DNA from: Garcia nutans
Taxonomy: Eukaryota > Streptophyta > Magnoliopsida > Malpighiales > Euphorbiaceae
DNA: 64,000 nt
Assembly: GCA_947685225.1 (NCBI GenBank)
Contig: CANTUV010000002.1
Location: forward strand, 2,108,001 to 2,172,000
Direction of reading: 5' to 3'
Shown: in pieces, positions 41,279-52,506 of the stretch
Position numbering within the stretch: position 1 is the stretch's first letter
Layout: every line of letters starts with the position of its first letter
Position numbers and translations under genes: made by a program
The notes under the pieces: model-generated
What the model was told of the DNA's origin: nothing
The model's database searches: none
The model's input: only the letters and a program-made list of their open reading frames with translations

Positions 41279-43466
41279 TGTAGACCCTTAATTTTTGACC
41301 CAGTCCGATCCAATATATTTTATTTAGTCTAAAATAATTTTTGTGTTGTCTAATATATTTTAATTGGTCCAAAATAATTTTTGTTATCTTAATTAAATAA
41401 TTTTGGCTTTATTATCTAATTTTATTAATAAAAAATAAAAAAATAAAAATAAAAATAAAAATCATCACTGAAAATTCCAGCGGGCTTGGCCGTGGGCCAT
41501 TCACAGGCCTATTCCCCGCCCACTGCCGCAGCCAACTGTGGCAGATTTTTTTCTCCAGCGTAATTTTTCAGCAGCAGTTTTTTTTCGCTAGCGAAATTTT
41601 CCGTCGCAAATTTTCTGAAACCTAATACAATTAGGTTTCGGTTTCCTTTTCTTATTAAATATTGTATGCCATGAGTAACTAGGAAAACCATAAAAAAAAC
41701 TTCTATAAATAACAACACAAAAAGGGAGGAAAAGTGATCAGAATAAGGAACAAAAGCTTGAACAATAGGGGATCGGAATCCGTGAAGGAAATCAGCTTGA
41801 ATCAAATTGATTTTTTTTGAGGGAGCAGAAAAACGATTTAAGCAATCCAAAGGCAAAAAGACTTGCCTTTATTCTTGTTCATCCAAGAAGAATTATTTGT
41901 TGGAGGAACTATCAAAAGGAGGTATGTATTAAATTCTTTGGTTATTTTTTCACAGTAGCTAAAACTAGGAAATTGTGTTTTTCAAAATTAAAAACATTAG
42001 AACTTTAATTTAGTTTTTCTAAATTTAAAAACCTTATTTCGTTGGTTTATTTTCCAAAAGGCTTAAAATTGTTATTTTTACTTATTTAAAATCTTAAAAC
42101 CCTAATTAAACATATTTTTCAACAAAACCAAAATTTGATTCTGTTTCTTTCAAAATTTTAAACTTGGTTATGTTTCTTTCAACAAACCTTAACAAATATC
42201 TTTTCTATTTTTTTTAAACTTTAAATCGTTTGTTTAAATTCATAAAACTTCATAAAATTACCAAATTGATTTCCAAATTCTAAAAACCAATTCATCACCC
42301 AAAACCCTAATTTTAAATCGTAAAACCCTAATTCAACTCCAAAACCTAAAATAGTGAACACTAACCCTTTTAAAACCTTAAACCCTAAGTTTTTTTATAA
42401 ACCCTAATCCTTAAAACCTTAAAAATCATATAAACACAAATATTTTAACTTTACACAGTAGCTTAAAAACACAATGCAATAACCGAAAATCATAAATCAA
42501 AGTGTTTTAAAGTGTCCAAGACCCTAGTTTCATGATTTCACCATTCAAACCATAATTTGTTTAATCAAAATGTCTTACCAACCTTTTAAAACATAAAACT
42601 TTAATCTATTTTAATTCCATAAAAAAGTCACAGTAGCCTAATTCTATGAATTCCAAAACCTTAACACATGAAATAAAGGACCCAAAATGGAAACAGTAGC
42701 TATAATTTGGATTTTTATTTTCCTTATTCAATTCCATATTTGATTATGCTTTGATTTATTTTACATGCTTTAATTTATTTAAGTGCAATGTTTGGTTTAT
42801 TTTTCATGGATGGATGCTTACTTTCTATTGATATTTAATATATTTGATGAATGATTTATTTATGATGAATGATTATTTACTTTTTTTAATTTATTTAGAT
42901 TTCCAAATGTTGTAAGAGGTATGTTTCCACTTGTTGGATACCTCATTAGTTAAATATCATGTAATTTAATTTTCTTTTCTATTTTAGAACCTATGTAAAG
43001 GACATGTTTCTACCTTTCGGTGGGTGTCCTATTTAGGCATGTGATGTAAGGACATGTTTCCATCTTTAGATGGTTGTCCATTTATTTGTTTTGCTTGGAC
43101 TTTGCTTTGATTTTAATAAATTGATGCTTTCTTTTAATTATTGTGTGGAATATGGATAATATTGTTATACTTAAGATTTTTATAATATTGAGACCTGTAA
43201 AGGAGGCTGGTTCTAATGAACCGGGCATTGTGGGGATGCTAGGCCATTTCTCACCTTCCCCATATGTACCCAACTTTTCGAGCCCATTAGGGGGTTGGGG
43301 ATTCCTTAAGAATCAAGTCATCCACCCCTTTTTTTTTCCCGGCCCATCCGGGTGGCGTCCATTTTCTCCAGACTTAGGTCCGTGTTCTCTAAGGCCCCGA
43401 GCCTAAACATTGCTGAAGTCGCAAGAACCATTCCATCGGGAGTGGGGGTGAAAATCCCCGCTCACA
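41279..43466 (+). mobile_element. Solo Ogre-type LTR inserted in element Y protease region
   Basis: 2188 bp, TGTAGACCCTTAATT to CCCGCTCACA, flanked by GCATC (41274-41278 and 43467-43471). It joins FSDA on one side to DLPEEG on the other, as in the uninterrupted copy in element E. Opposite orientation to its host. Contents: A-rich tract, GC-rich palindromic block (41478-41545), TATA CTATAAATAA (about 41702), AAACCCTAA-rich stretch, triple hairpin (42916-43080), and a U5 with GGCCC/GGGCC-rich sequence. No coding sequence. Confidence 0.92.
42916..43080 (+). repeat. Three tandem hairpins in the Ogre-type solo LTR
   Basis: Stems GAGGTA/TACCTC (42916-42944), AGGACA/TGTCCT (about 42999-43030) and GGACA/TGTCC (about 43050-43079). 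Each enclosed loop begins TGTTTC. The other Ogre-type LTRs carry the same trio (51953-52114 on +; about 47050-47200 on -). Confidence 0.65.
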
Positions 43467-45381
43467 GCATCTGAAAAAGAATCTGCTCCCATATTAACTT
43501 CACTCTTTTCTTGAACATCTTCACATTTCATTACTCCTCCAATTTTTATGAAGTTGATCGGTTCATCCGGTGTTGTGGAGGTAGAAATTGGCATGCTAGT
43601 AAGGCCTTGGCCTTAGTTTCTCGGTGCTTTTTAGAAGTAGCTAATAAGTCCCAAATGCTAACACTTGCTTGGGTTCTTTTCAATTGCTTGAGCACAACAT
43701 CATCTTCTTCTCCTTTATTTCCTACTTCAACTTCCTTTCCTTTATTAGTTTCTACCTCCTTAGGTGGTGGCCTTGCATAAGGCTTACTGGATCTAGTGTT
43801 CATTACTTCATCTTCTTCGGGCTCGGACCAAGTCCACTCCTCCTTCTTGGATACTAGATCATCATCACTATGGCTTGAATCCCAAAACCCATTGGCAACA
43901 CAAATTGTTACTTTTTTACTCACCATAGCTTGTTTAATTTCGCCAAATACCTCTTCTTCTTTGGTTACTTCTCCACCCACATCTTGGGAAGAAGACATGA
44001 CAAAATCTTCATGCAAACCCCCTCCAACCATGAAGGTTGCCGATGGTGGTACCCTATTGAACTTTGGTAAGGGATTATCTTTGGTGTTTGGCTTATTGGG
44101 CTCGGGCAGGTTCCCACTATCGATTAGATTTTGGATCTCATCTCTCAACCTCACACATCTATTTGTATCATGCCCTTGCATTTGATGAAGCTGACAAAAT
44201 GCTTTAGTTGCAAAATTAGGTGGGAGAGGATTAGGCAAGGGATTAGGAATTAAGGGTTGTAACAATCCCTTTCATTGAAGCTTATTGAGAACCCAAGACA
44301 TCGGTTTCCCCAATTCTGAAAACTGTCTCCTTGTTCCTTGGCTAGTAGCATTAACTCCGACTGCCTTTTGCATGCTTTGGCTACCAGATTGACAGTTTCC
44401 TTTCTCATTCCTTCTTGTTGAAAAATAGTTCTTCTCTCTCTCCCATTCTTCAATTTGCAAACCAGTTTGGACAAGGTCTTTGAAATCACGGATGAGTGTA
44501 TGAGACATCCTTTCACGAAGACTAGGTAACACCCCCTCTCACAATCATCCTTATTTGATCATATTCATCAGGCATCTTCTTGAGCAAAGCGGCTTTGTTT
44601 CCCCATCTCTTCACATAATCAACAAAATTCTTATTCGACCTTTGCCTAATGGACTCCACTTCCATTAAGGAAACTTCCATCTCGACATTATATCCATTTT
44701 GCTGGATGAAGGCCTTGTATAGCAAATCCCAACTCTTTTGTGTTCCATCATCTAAGGTATTGAACCAATTTGGGACAATAGGGTCCAATAAGAGCATGAA
44801 GTACCTTAGAGTTTGAGCCTTAGTAGCTCGGGCATACTGCATGGCAGTGAAATACTGCTTCACATGGAGATGAGGATTTCCGATTCCATCAAACTTTGTG
44901 AAAGATGGCTTTTTTAACTTGTACGGAACTTCTTCATCTAGCTCAAATAATTTATCTACTTCAGACATTTCTTAAGTTTTTAGTCTTTTCTCAAATTTCT
45001 TTTCTAAGTTTGTAATCATCTTTTCAACATCAGATGTTTCTGTTTTCTCCATAGCTGATCTTTCAACAATCTTCGGTTCTTTCTTCTTGTCTTGAGGATC
45101 TTGGTAGTATTGAGCCCAATCATCATCATCATCAATGATCACCTTTTCATCATCAAAAACCACTTCACCAACTTTAGTATTCCCTTTGTCCTTTGGCTTC
45201 TTAGTGCAAGCAGATGCTTCGGCGTGATTTTCTAAAATTGCAGTCAATTGGTTCTTCATGGTCTCAGCTAGGGCCTCTTTTATTTCTTCCATTTTGGAAT
45301 TGAGGGCCTCATCCACCATTCTTTGAATTTGTTCGGGATCCATTATTTTTTTTGAGCAAGTGATTGAGTCGTTGCTAGATT
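43467..45381 (-). pseudogene. gag: Ogre/Tat-type element Y gag (broken)
   Basis: Minus strand. The likely start is MDPEQIQRMVDEALNSKMEE (near 45344). Segment 1 to 44972 is charged and ends EKRLKT with a stop (GAA to TAA compared with copy E). Segment 2, 44968-44522: MSEVDKLFELDEEVPYKL, GNPHLHVKQYFTAM, DDGTQKSWDLLYKAFIQQ, FVDYVKRWGNKAALL: the capsid core. A frameshift near 44525 leads to SLRERMSHTLIRDFKDLVQ. Then 44265-43546: CQLHQMQGHDTNRCVRLRDE, a CxxH..H..C zinc-knuckle-like motif, GGGLHEDFVMSSSQDVGGE and a Glu-rich tail. A frame slip occurs near 43600, then FSDA at the solo LTR. Around five lesions in all. Confidence 0.85.
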
Positions 45382-46491
45382 CTTCGCTTCCGGTGTAGGT
45401 CGGATTGTTGTAAGTTTTTGAACTGTCGTAATCCAGGGCTATGAGCCAGAGAGGATTAATGACATGAGATGCAAATGCATGCATGTATGTATGTATGCAC
45501 AAACAATAGACAAAAAAGGTATAACATCCACACACGAATGGCGAGTCTCTTTTCCTTGGTATATGGTTAACAAAATACCAACATGGAGTATCTTGTTTTC
45601 AAATATTTCCCTCGGATGTTTCAATCAATAGTTATATTTTCAAAAATGAAAATCAATTTATAATAATTCCCATTAATTAGGTTTTAATCCATTTATCCAA
45701 CTAAAGTAGTTTTTATGCTATATTGGATTAAAACTAAATTAAGAGGTTTATTATAAATAAATTTCACTTGAAAAAGTAACTAATGATTCATGCTAAAAAC
45801 AAGCCCATGGTTAATTATTCTTAGTATAAACTAGGCTCACAATTGATTTTTAGTATTTCATAATTAACCTAAATAATTTGCAATCTCTTTGTAAGAAAAG
45901 GTTGAAAATAATTTTATTTCTAAGCCCATTGTAAAAAGACTTTAGAAAAAACATACTTTGGGCTTAGTATTTGGGTCATAAGAAAAAGAATTTTTGATTT
46001 GTTTTTAGAAAAGTTTTATGTTCAAAGACCATTTTGAAAAGTTTTGAAAATTACTTTGGTCTTTTGGACTTTAAAGAAAATTTTTTTTTAGCTTACAATG
46101 TACTTAAGTCATATTAGAAAAAGAACAAACCAAATAAGTCATGATTTAAGCAAAGATAAATTAACCATTCAACATGCATTTGGGGTAAAAACCTAAGGAA
46201 AGTAACTAGGCCAATTACATGAGCTTTAGTCTTTGTGTTAAAGGCTTAGGTTCCCATAGCAAGTATATACCAAATGGTATGAGGCTATGAGTGGTTATGC
46301 CATGCTCGATCTCCATACCTTGAGTGAAAGTATGGTATCCCTTACATAACATAACACGGGTAACATGGGCGTCCTAACTCATGCAGACGATGCAATCTAA
46401 TATGATGCAATGGATAATATCATTATAAGAAAGAATAGAATAATATAAAGACCAACGAAATCAACTTCTCTTATCCTAGTGGAGTTGCCAC
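45382..46491 (-). other. Leader of Ogre-type element Y
   Basis: About 1.1 kb of untranslated DNA between PBS and gag, matching 52525-53681 of element E in reverse (for example GGTATGGAGATCGAG and CCATACTTTCACTCAAGG). No domain is recognisable in it; Ogre elements often have a long leader or extra ORF here. Confidence 0.6.
46472..46490 (-). other. Primer-binding site, tRNA-Arg type, element Y
   Basis: On the minus strand TGGCAACTCCACTAGGATA follows the LTR end after one base. It is a mutated form of TGGCGACTCCACTGGGGA at 52507 in element E. A tRNA-Arg-type PBS is known for Ogre elements. Confidence 0.75.
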
Positions 46492-46786
46492 TGTGAGCGG
46501 AGATTTTTGGCCCCACTCCTGGTGGAATGGTTCTTGTGACTTCGGCATAGTTTAGGCTCAGGGCCTTAGAGAACACGGACCTAAGTCCGCAGAAAATAGA
46601 GTCGCCACTCGAACGGACCGGGAAAAAGAAAGGGGTGGTGTGAGCGGGGATTTTTGCCCCCACTCCCATTGGAATGGTTCTTGCGACTTTGGCACTGTTT
46701 AGGCTCGGGGCCTTAGAGAACACGGACCTAAGTCTGGAGAAAAAGGAGTCGCCACCTGGACAGGCCGGGGAAAAAAGAAAGGGGTG
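46492..46786 (-). repeat. ~147-bp tandem duplication of the LTR terminus
   Basis: Both TGTGAGCGGAGATTTTTGGC (46492) and TGTGAGCGGGGATTTTTGCC (46639) begin a unit that runs through GGAATGGTTCTTG and AGAGAACACGGACCTAAGTC to AAAGAAAGGGGTGG. The units differ at about 15-20 sites, so the duplication is not recent. Confidence 0.85.
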
Positions 46787-48353
46787 GATGACTCAATTCC
46801 TAAGGAATCCCTAACCCCTTAATGGGTTCGGAAAGTTGGGTACGTGTAGGGAAGGTGAGAAATGGCCCAGCACCCCCACAATGCCCGGTTCATTGGAACC
46901 GGCCTCCTTTACAGGTCTTAATATTATAAAATTCTTAAATATAACAATATTATCCATATTACACACAATAATTGAAATAAAGCATCGTTATATTAAAAAA
47001 ATCAAAGCAATGTCCAAACAAAGCAAATAAATAAACACCCATCCGAAGATGGAAACACGTCCTTACATCCCATGCCTAAATAGGACACCCACCGAAAGGT
47101 AGAAACATGTCCTTTACATAAGTTCTAAAATAGAAAAGCAATTTAAATTACATGATATTTAACTAATGAGATACCCACCAAGTGGAAACATACCTCTTAC
47201 AACATTTGGAAATTTAAATAAATTGATAAAATAAATAACCATTCACCATAAAAAAATCATTCATCAGAGCTATTAATCAAAATATAAAATAAACATCCAT
47301 CCATGATAAATTAAATAAATCAAGCATTGAAATTAAATAAATCAACCAACAAAAAATATAATAAACTATATAATCAAATCTAAAATTAAATAAAGCAATA
47401 AATATATAAATTTAGGTCTTTAAAGATTTATCAATTGAATTTAGGGTTTCGAAATGTAGGGTTTTAGAAAGTAAAGTTTTATAATTAAGGTTTTGAAATT
47501 AGGATTTTTAGGGTTTTTGAAACTATGGTTTTGGAATTAGGGTTTTGGAATTAGTGTTTTGGAATTATGGTTTTTGGAATTAGCTTACTGCCTAAAAAGA
47601 AACAATTTTGGATTTGGAAAAATAAATTAAGATTTTGGAAAAATAATCAATATTTTGGAGTTGAATAATGAAATGGTTTAGGCTTTTGGATAAAAATAGT
47701 TTGAGATTTTGGGTTTTAATGAAATAACATACGATTCTTGAAGTTAATGTAAACAAGATAGATTTTAACAATTAATTGTTGGCTACTAGATAGTTATATG
47801 TTTTATGAAATATGCCTATGGGATTACTAATACCAATTGATCAATGTGATAATTAAAGCAAAAGATTAAAGTTATTAAAACAAAAACCAAAGCAAACGAT
47901 TAAAGTTATTAAAACAAAAAAAAAACAATTTACTGCATGTTCAAAGATCAAGCTACTGTGTGTTCAAAGTTACTACATGCATGCATGTTCTTATTAATCA
48001 AAGAAACAAAACTACTGTAAACATAAATAATTCATGACTAAAGATCAAACCTCCACTCGTTGGTTACTCCACAATTAACTTCTAGATGAACAATTAACAA
48101 AGACAACACTGCTGTCTTTGATGGATTGATTATCGATGAATGTTTGATGCTAATCTTTTCTGTTTGTTGCCGTCTCTTTGCTATCTTGTTAATGTTCCTT
48201 GCCGTCCCCTCTTAATGTTACCTTGTTAATGTTTTCTCCTTCTCTTTATGAATTCTAAAACATGAATATTTATATCCGAAACTCACTCAGAATCCTTAAC
48301 CTAATATAAAACAGTCCCTAAAACAAATTCTAGTTAAATTAGGAAACATATTG

Positions 48354-48605
48354 AACCCATGTCGACCTAGTTTCCCTAGGTCGACATGAGAACAACCTCA
48401 TGTCAACCTTGGACTGCCCAAGTCGCCATGAGGCATGCTCATGTCGATCTTGGGCTGCCAAGGTTGACATGAGGCATGTTTATGTCGACCTAGCCTCCCA
48501 AGGTCAACATGAAGCATGCTCATGTCGACCTAACTTGCCCAAGTCGACATGAGGCATGCTCATGTCGATCTTGGGCTGCCAAGGTCGACATGAAGCATCC
48601 TAATG
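48354..48605 (-). repeat. Array of ~30-bp hairpins CATGTCGACCT..AGGTCGACATG in the LTR
   Basis: Six inverted repeats in about 250 bp. The first (48358-48388) is almost perfect: CATGTCGACCTAG, short loop, CTAGGTCGACATG. Others have the matched pair CATGTCGATCTTGG / CCAAGGTTGACATG. They are separated by AGGCATGCT-like spacers. It sits at the U3 position where the other Ogre-type LTRs carry unrelated GC-rich palindromes. Confidence 0.8.
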
Positions 48606-48847
48606 TCTCCAGGCCGGCCTCAATTAAATTACTCTGACCCTTTTTTAACTTATGAACCAAAAAATTTTAATTTGGGCCAATTCCACTTGGTTTTAGGGTT
48701 TTACAATCAAATATATGCCTCTTTAATCCGAACCGACTCCTTTTAAAAATTATAAACTAGGTTTAAATATTTAAAGTCGGATCAAATTTATTTTGGCATC
48801 CTTTAATTAGGACCTTATCAAATTGGGGTAAAAATTAAGGGTCTACA

Positions 48848-48861
48848 ATTTGCCCCCTGCT
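48848..48861 (-). other. Polypurine tract of Ogre-type element X
   Basis: On the minus strand AGCAGGGGGCAAAT directly precedes the LTR start TGTAGACCC, as expected for the plus-strand primer. Confidence 0.7.
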
Positions 48862-49059
48862 TGAACGATCTGAGACTACAGCAAAAGAGAGTGAAAAGCA
48901 ATAAGACTTAATTTTTGAGATGGTTGAGATTTTGTTTTGGGTTTGATTTGGGTACTTAGACCCGAGATTGGGTACTTGGACCCAAGTATGAATTTGACTA
49001 ACCTTTTAGTTGAGAAGTCTGACTACTCCTGCTGTTCTATGCATGGTGGTTCTTAACCC

Positions 49060-49463
49060 TCAGAATGGATCTTCATCCTTTGAGATCGGGTCATCACCCT
49101 TGCAAATGGATCTTCATCCTTTGAGGTTGGGTCTTCACCCTTGCAAATGGAATTTCATCCTTGGAGATCGGGTCTTCACCCTTACAAATGGATCTTCATC
49201 CTTTAAGATCGGGTCTTCACCCTGGCAAATGGATCTTCATCCTTTGAGATCGAGTCTTCACCCTTGAAAATGGATCTTCATCCTTTGAGATTGGGTCTTC
49301 ACCCTTGAAAATGGATCTTCATCCTTTAAACTTCGGGTCTTCACCCTTTGAAATTGGATCTTCATCCTTGGAATCAGGTCTTCATCTTTAAAAATGGATC
49401 TTCATCCTTGGAAATTGGGTCTTCACCCTTGCAAATGGATCTTCATCCTTTGAGATCGAGTCT
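49060..49463 (-). repeat. 41-bp minisatellite of ten units made of paired mini-hairpins
   Basis: Units of about 41 bp (range roughly 38-44) begin near 49066, 49107, 49149, 49190, 49231, 49271, 49312, 49355, 49396 and 49437 with GGATCTTCATCC. The second half-unit is GGGTCTTCACCC. Both are inverted repeats: GGAT-CTTC-ATCC and GGGT-CTTC-ACCC. Half-unit spacing is 20-21 bp. Confidence 0.88.
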
Positions 49464-49687
49464 TATATTGGCTTCAGCTCTTCTAGCTAGATTGATCTTT
49501 TATCATTTGCGTCATCATTCTTTTGATAGTTCTAATATTCCATTCTTTTTGTTCTTCCTTTGCAAAAATTCAGCTATTTTTAATTGGACCTTATATCCTC
49601 TCCTTGCTCCCCTATGTGGCAAAATATTTGAAAGTGAGTTTAAAAATATTTGGTATATAAACTTTAAAAAAATTGAAAAGGAGAAAC

Positions 49688-49698
49688 TTTGCCCCCTG
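49688..49698 (-). other. Internal second PPT-like motif
   Basis: CAGGGGGCAAA on the minus strand, the same 11 bases as in the PPT at 48850-48860, about 840 bp upstream of it. Confidence 0.4.
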
Positions 49699-50213
49699 TG
49701 TAGGCTCAAACCAAAGATTTTTTTCCATGCAAGCTTTGATTGATGTTTTTATTATATATTTCTTTGCATAAGCACGTATTTCTTTGTAAGATTAGTGGAG
49801 CTTTCTCAAATAATGGGCTTTCCATGCCTTCCTGATTTGACATCTTCTTTTGATTCTTTACTTCACAGAGTGTTTGTTGTTCACTTTGATAAAAAAAAAT
49901 AGACAATACAATACAAGAAAATGCGATGTGATATGCTCATGTATGCATGATATGCATGAACAATACTTACAGTCATTCCATCGACTCATAGACCGAGGTA
50001 ATTAGCAGAAGTGTTCTCATTGGTTCCTTTTTAACGCTCATTCAAGTCTCGCATTGGAATGATCGAAAGCTTTGCATTTGGCTTTTATCTTCAAGATGAT
50101 GAAAACATGAGTTGTGGAGACCCTAATCAGCAGAGTCAGGTATGCATCCATTTCCAACTATGTTTCAGCATGTCGGTTGATAGCTTCTTCATGACCTTGC
50201 AATTAATCATTCC

Positions 50214-52505
50214 TGTAGACCCTTAATTTTTGACCCAATCCGATCTAATATGTTTTATTTAGCCCAAAATGATTTTTGTTGTCTAATTGGTCCAAAATAA
50301 TTTTAATTAAGTAATTTTTACCTTAGTATCTAATTTTTATTAATAAAAAATGAAAATAAACAAATAAAAATTAAAAAATAAAAATAAAAATAAAATCAGA
50401 GTCCGAAAAAAATCCGCAGCGAAAAGCAGTCATGCGGGCCCGTGGGCGTTTTGCTTGCAGGAATTTCCTGCGGGCCGCACGCCCGTAGGCCCAGCACTTC
50501 ACCCGCAGGCCTGCGGGCGTTTTGCCTGCAGGAATTTCCTACGGGCGAGTTATTTCGCCCGCAAGAAATTCCTGCGAGCGACACACCCACTATCCCAAAA
50601 TTGGCCCGCTGCCGCAGTTTTTGCCAGCGTAAAATTTTTCAACGCAAATTTTTTTTTTAAACCTAATCCAATTAGGTTTTAATTTCTTTTTTTTATTAAT
50701 ATTACTTACCTTAATTAATTAGGAATAAATAACCTTAAACCACTATAAATAAGGACCAAAGGCATTGAAAATAAGGGTGACCGAGAGTGAACAAATCTAA
50801 GGGGAGTTTGGAAAGTTTGAAACCAAATCAAGGAAGGAAAAGAAGAAATTGAATTTAAATCTTTTCTGGAACAGTAGCATCATGGGGGGAGGGGATTTCA
50901 AAGGCTTGTCTTTGGAGCTAGTTCATCCAAGAAGAATTGTTTTTGGAGCAACTTACAAAAGAAGGTATGAAATTCTAAATTCTAATTTTTTACACAGTAG
51001 CTAAACTAGGGTTTTTGTGTTTTTCAAAAGTTAAAATCTTAGAACTTTAATTTAGTTTTCCAAAGTTAAAACACTAAAACGTGACCTTCTTTTCTAAAAA
51101 GACTTAAAATTGTTATCTTTTCTTCTTAAAAATCTTAAAACTCTAATTGAACATATTTTTCAACAAAACCAAAATCAAATTTTGTTTATATTAATATATT
51201 AAAGTATGTTCTATTTCATTCAAAAAGCCTTAAAAAATATCTTTTCTACTTATGAAAACTTCAATCCATTTGTTTAAATTCATAAAACTTCATAAAATTA
51301 TCAAATTGATTTTTAAAACCCTAATTCAAATCTTTTACCCATGACCTAAATTCTAAAACCCTAAAATTCAAAATTCAACTTTTAAACCTAAAATAATGAA
51401 CCCTAATCCTTTTAAAACCTTAAACCATAATTTTTATGAACCATAATCCTTTTAAAACATTAAAAAACATAAAAACATAAAACTCAAAAATTTCACAGTA
51501 GCTTAAAGTTCAATAAACCAAAAAATCACAAATGAAAGTATTCTAAGGTATTTAAAACTCTAGTTTCATGATTTCATCATTCAAACCTTAATTTGTTTAA
51601 TCAAAGAGTCTTACCAATCTTTTAAAACATAAAACCCTAATTTATTTTAATTCCATAAAAAGTCACAGTAGCTTAATTTTAAAAATTTCCAAAACCTCAA
51701 CACATGAGATAAAGAATCTTAAATGGAAATAGTAGCTATAATTTGGACTTTTTATTTATTTTATTCAATTATATATTTGATTATGTTTTAATTTATTTTA
51801 TATGCTTTAATTTATTTAAGTTCAATACTTAGTTTATTTTATTTATCATGGATGGATGTTTACTTTTTATTTAAATACCTTTGATGAATGATTTATTTAT
51901 TATGAATGGCTATTTACTTTTATCAATCAATTTAGGTTTCCAAAAGTTGTAAGAGGTATGTTTCCACTTGATGGGTACCTCACTAGTTAAACATCATGAA
52001 ATTTAATTTGCTTTTCTATTTTAGAACCTATGTAAAGGGCATGTTTCTACCTTTTAGTGGGTGTCCTATTTAGGCATGTGATGTAAGGACATGTTTCCAT
52101 CCTTGGATGGGTGTCCATTTATTTACTTTGTTTGGACATTGCTTTGATTTTAATATAATGACGCTTTCTTTTAATTATTGTGTGTAATATGGATAATGTT
52201 ATTATACATAAGAATTTTATAATATTAAGACCTGTAAAGGAGGCCGGTTCCAATGAACCGGGCGTTGTGGGGGTGCTGGGCCATTTCTCACCTTCCCCAC
52301 ACGTACCCAACTTTTCGAACCCATTAAGGGGTTGGGGATTCCTTAGGAATCGAGTCATCTACCCCTTTCTTTTTCCTGGCCCGTCCGGGTGTCGACTCCA
52401 TTTTCTCTGGACTTAGGTCCGTGTTCTCTAAGGCCCCAAGCCTAAACAGTGCTGAAGTCGCAAGAACCATTCTACTGGGAGTGGGGGCAAAAATCCCCGC
52501 TCACA
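50214..52505 (+). repeat. 5' LTR of Ogre-type element E
   Basis: 2292 bp, TGTAGACCCTTAATTTT to CCCGCTCACA, then one base and the PBS. GC-rich palindromic block 50434-50590; TATA-like CTATAAATAAGG at about 50743; triple hairpin 51953-52114 with one G-T wobble (GGGCA/TGTCC) in the second stem. Confidence 0.92.
50434..50590 (+). repeat. GC-rich palindromic block in U3 of element E
   Basis: Copies of GCGGGCGTTTTGCYTGCAGG and of the palindrome GCAGGAATTTCCTGC, separated by GGCCGCACGCCC-like sequence. GC-rich island in AT-rich DNA. Open frames on both strands here are caused by the repeat. Confidence 0.75.
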
Positions 52506-52506
52506 G

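Larger units (their letters stand above)
46492..48847 (-). repeat. Ogre-type LTR with PBS on one side and PPT on the other
   Basis: Minus-strand LTR from TGTAGACCC (48847) to CCGCTCACA (46492), about 2.36 kb. Its downstream side has PBS, leader and gag (element Y). Its upstream side has a polypurine tract and 3' UTR-type DNA (element X). It includes a hairpin array (48354-48605), the triple hairpin, and a tandem duplication of its last ~147 bp. Some AAACCCTAA-type strings around 47440-47600 are imperfect and scattered, not telomere arrays. Confidence 0.82.
48862..50213 (-). other. 3' untranslated region of Ogre-type element X
   Basis: About 1.35 kb of non-coding DNA upstream of the LTR on the minus strand, cut at 50213 by the insertion of element E. 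It holds the minisatellite (49060-49463) and a second PPT-like motif CAGGGGGCAAA (49688-49698). Open frames through it are short or run in the minisatellite. Long, variable, repeat-bearing 3' UTRs are known in this lineage. Confidence 0.65.

Noticed and set aside
42290..42420. AAACCCTAA strings resembling telomeric repeat
   Set aside because: They are scattered and imperfect, never in a tandem run, and fall within an LTR.
43540..43610. Frame change at the gag-protease junction in both Y and E, suggesting programmed frameshifting
   Set aside because: The lesions differ (a single-base slip in Y, a deletion of about 20 bases in E near 55395), so two independent mutations are more likely. No slippery site is evident.
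48354..48605. Regular palindromes with spacers could suggest a CRISPR-like array
   Set aside because: The repeats are imperfect and the spacers are short and similar. The context is a plant LTR with no cas genes.
49010..49743. Long plus-strand open frames with repeated LHP/SSP peptides
   Set aside because: They run through a 41-bp minisatellite without stops. The repeat, not a protein, explains them.
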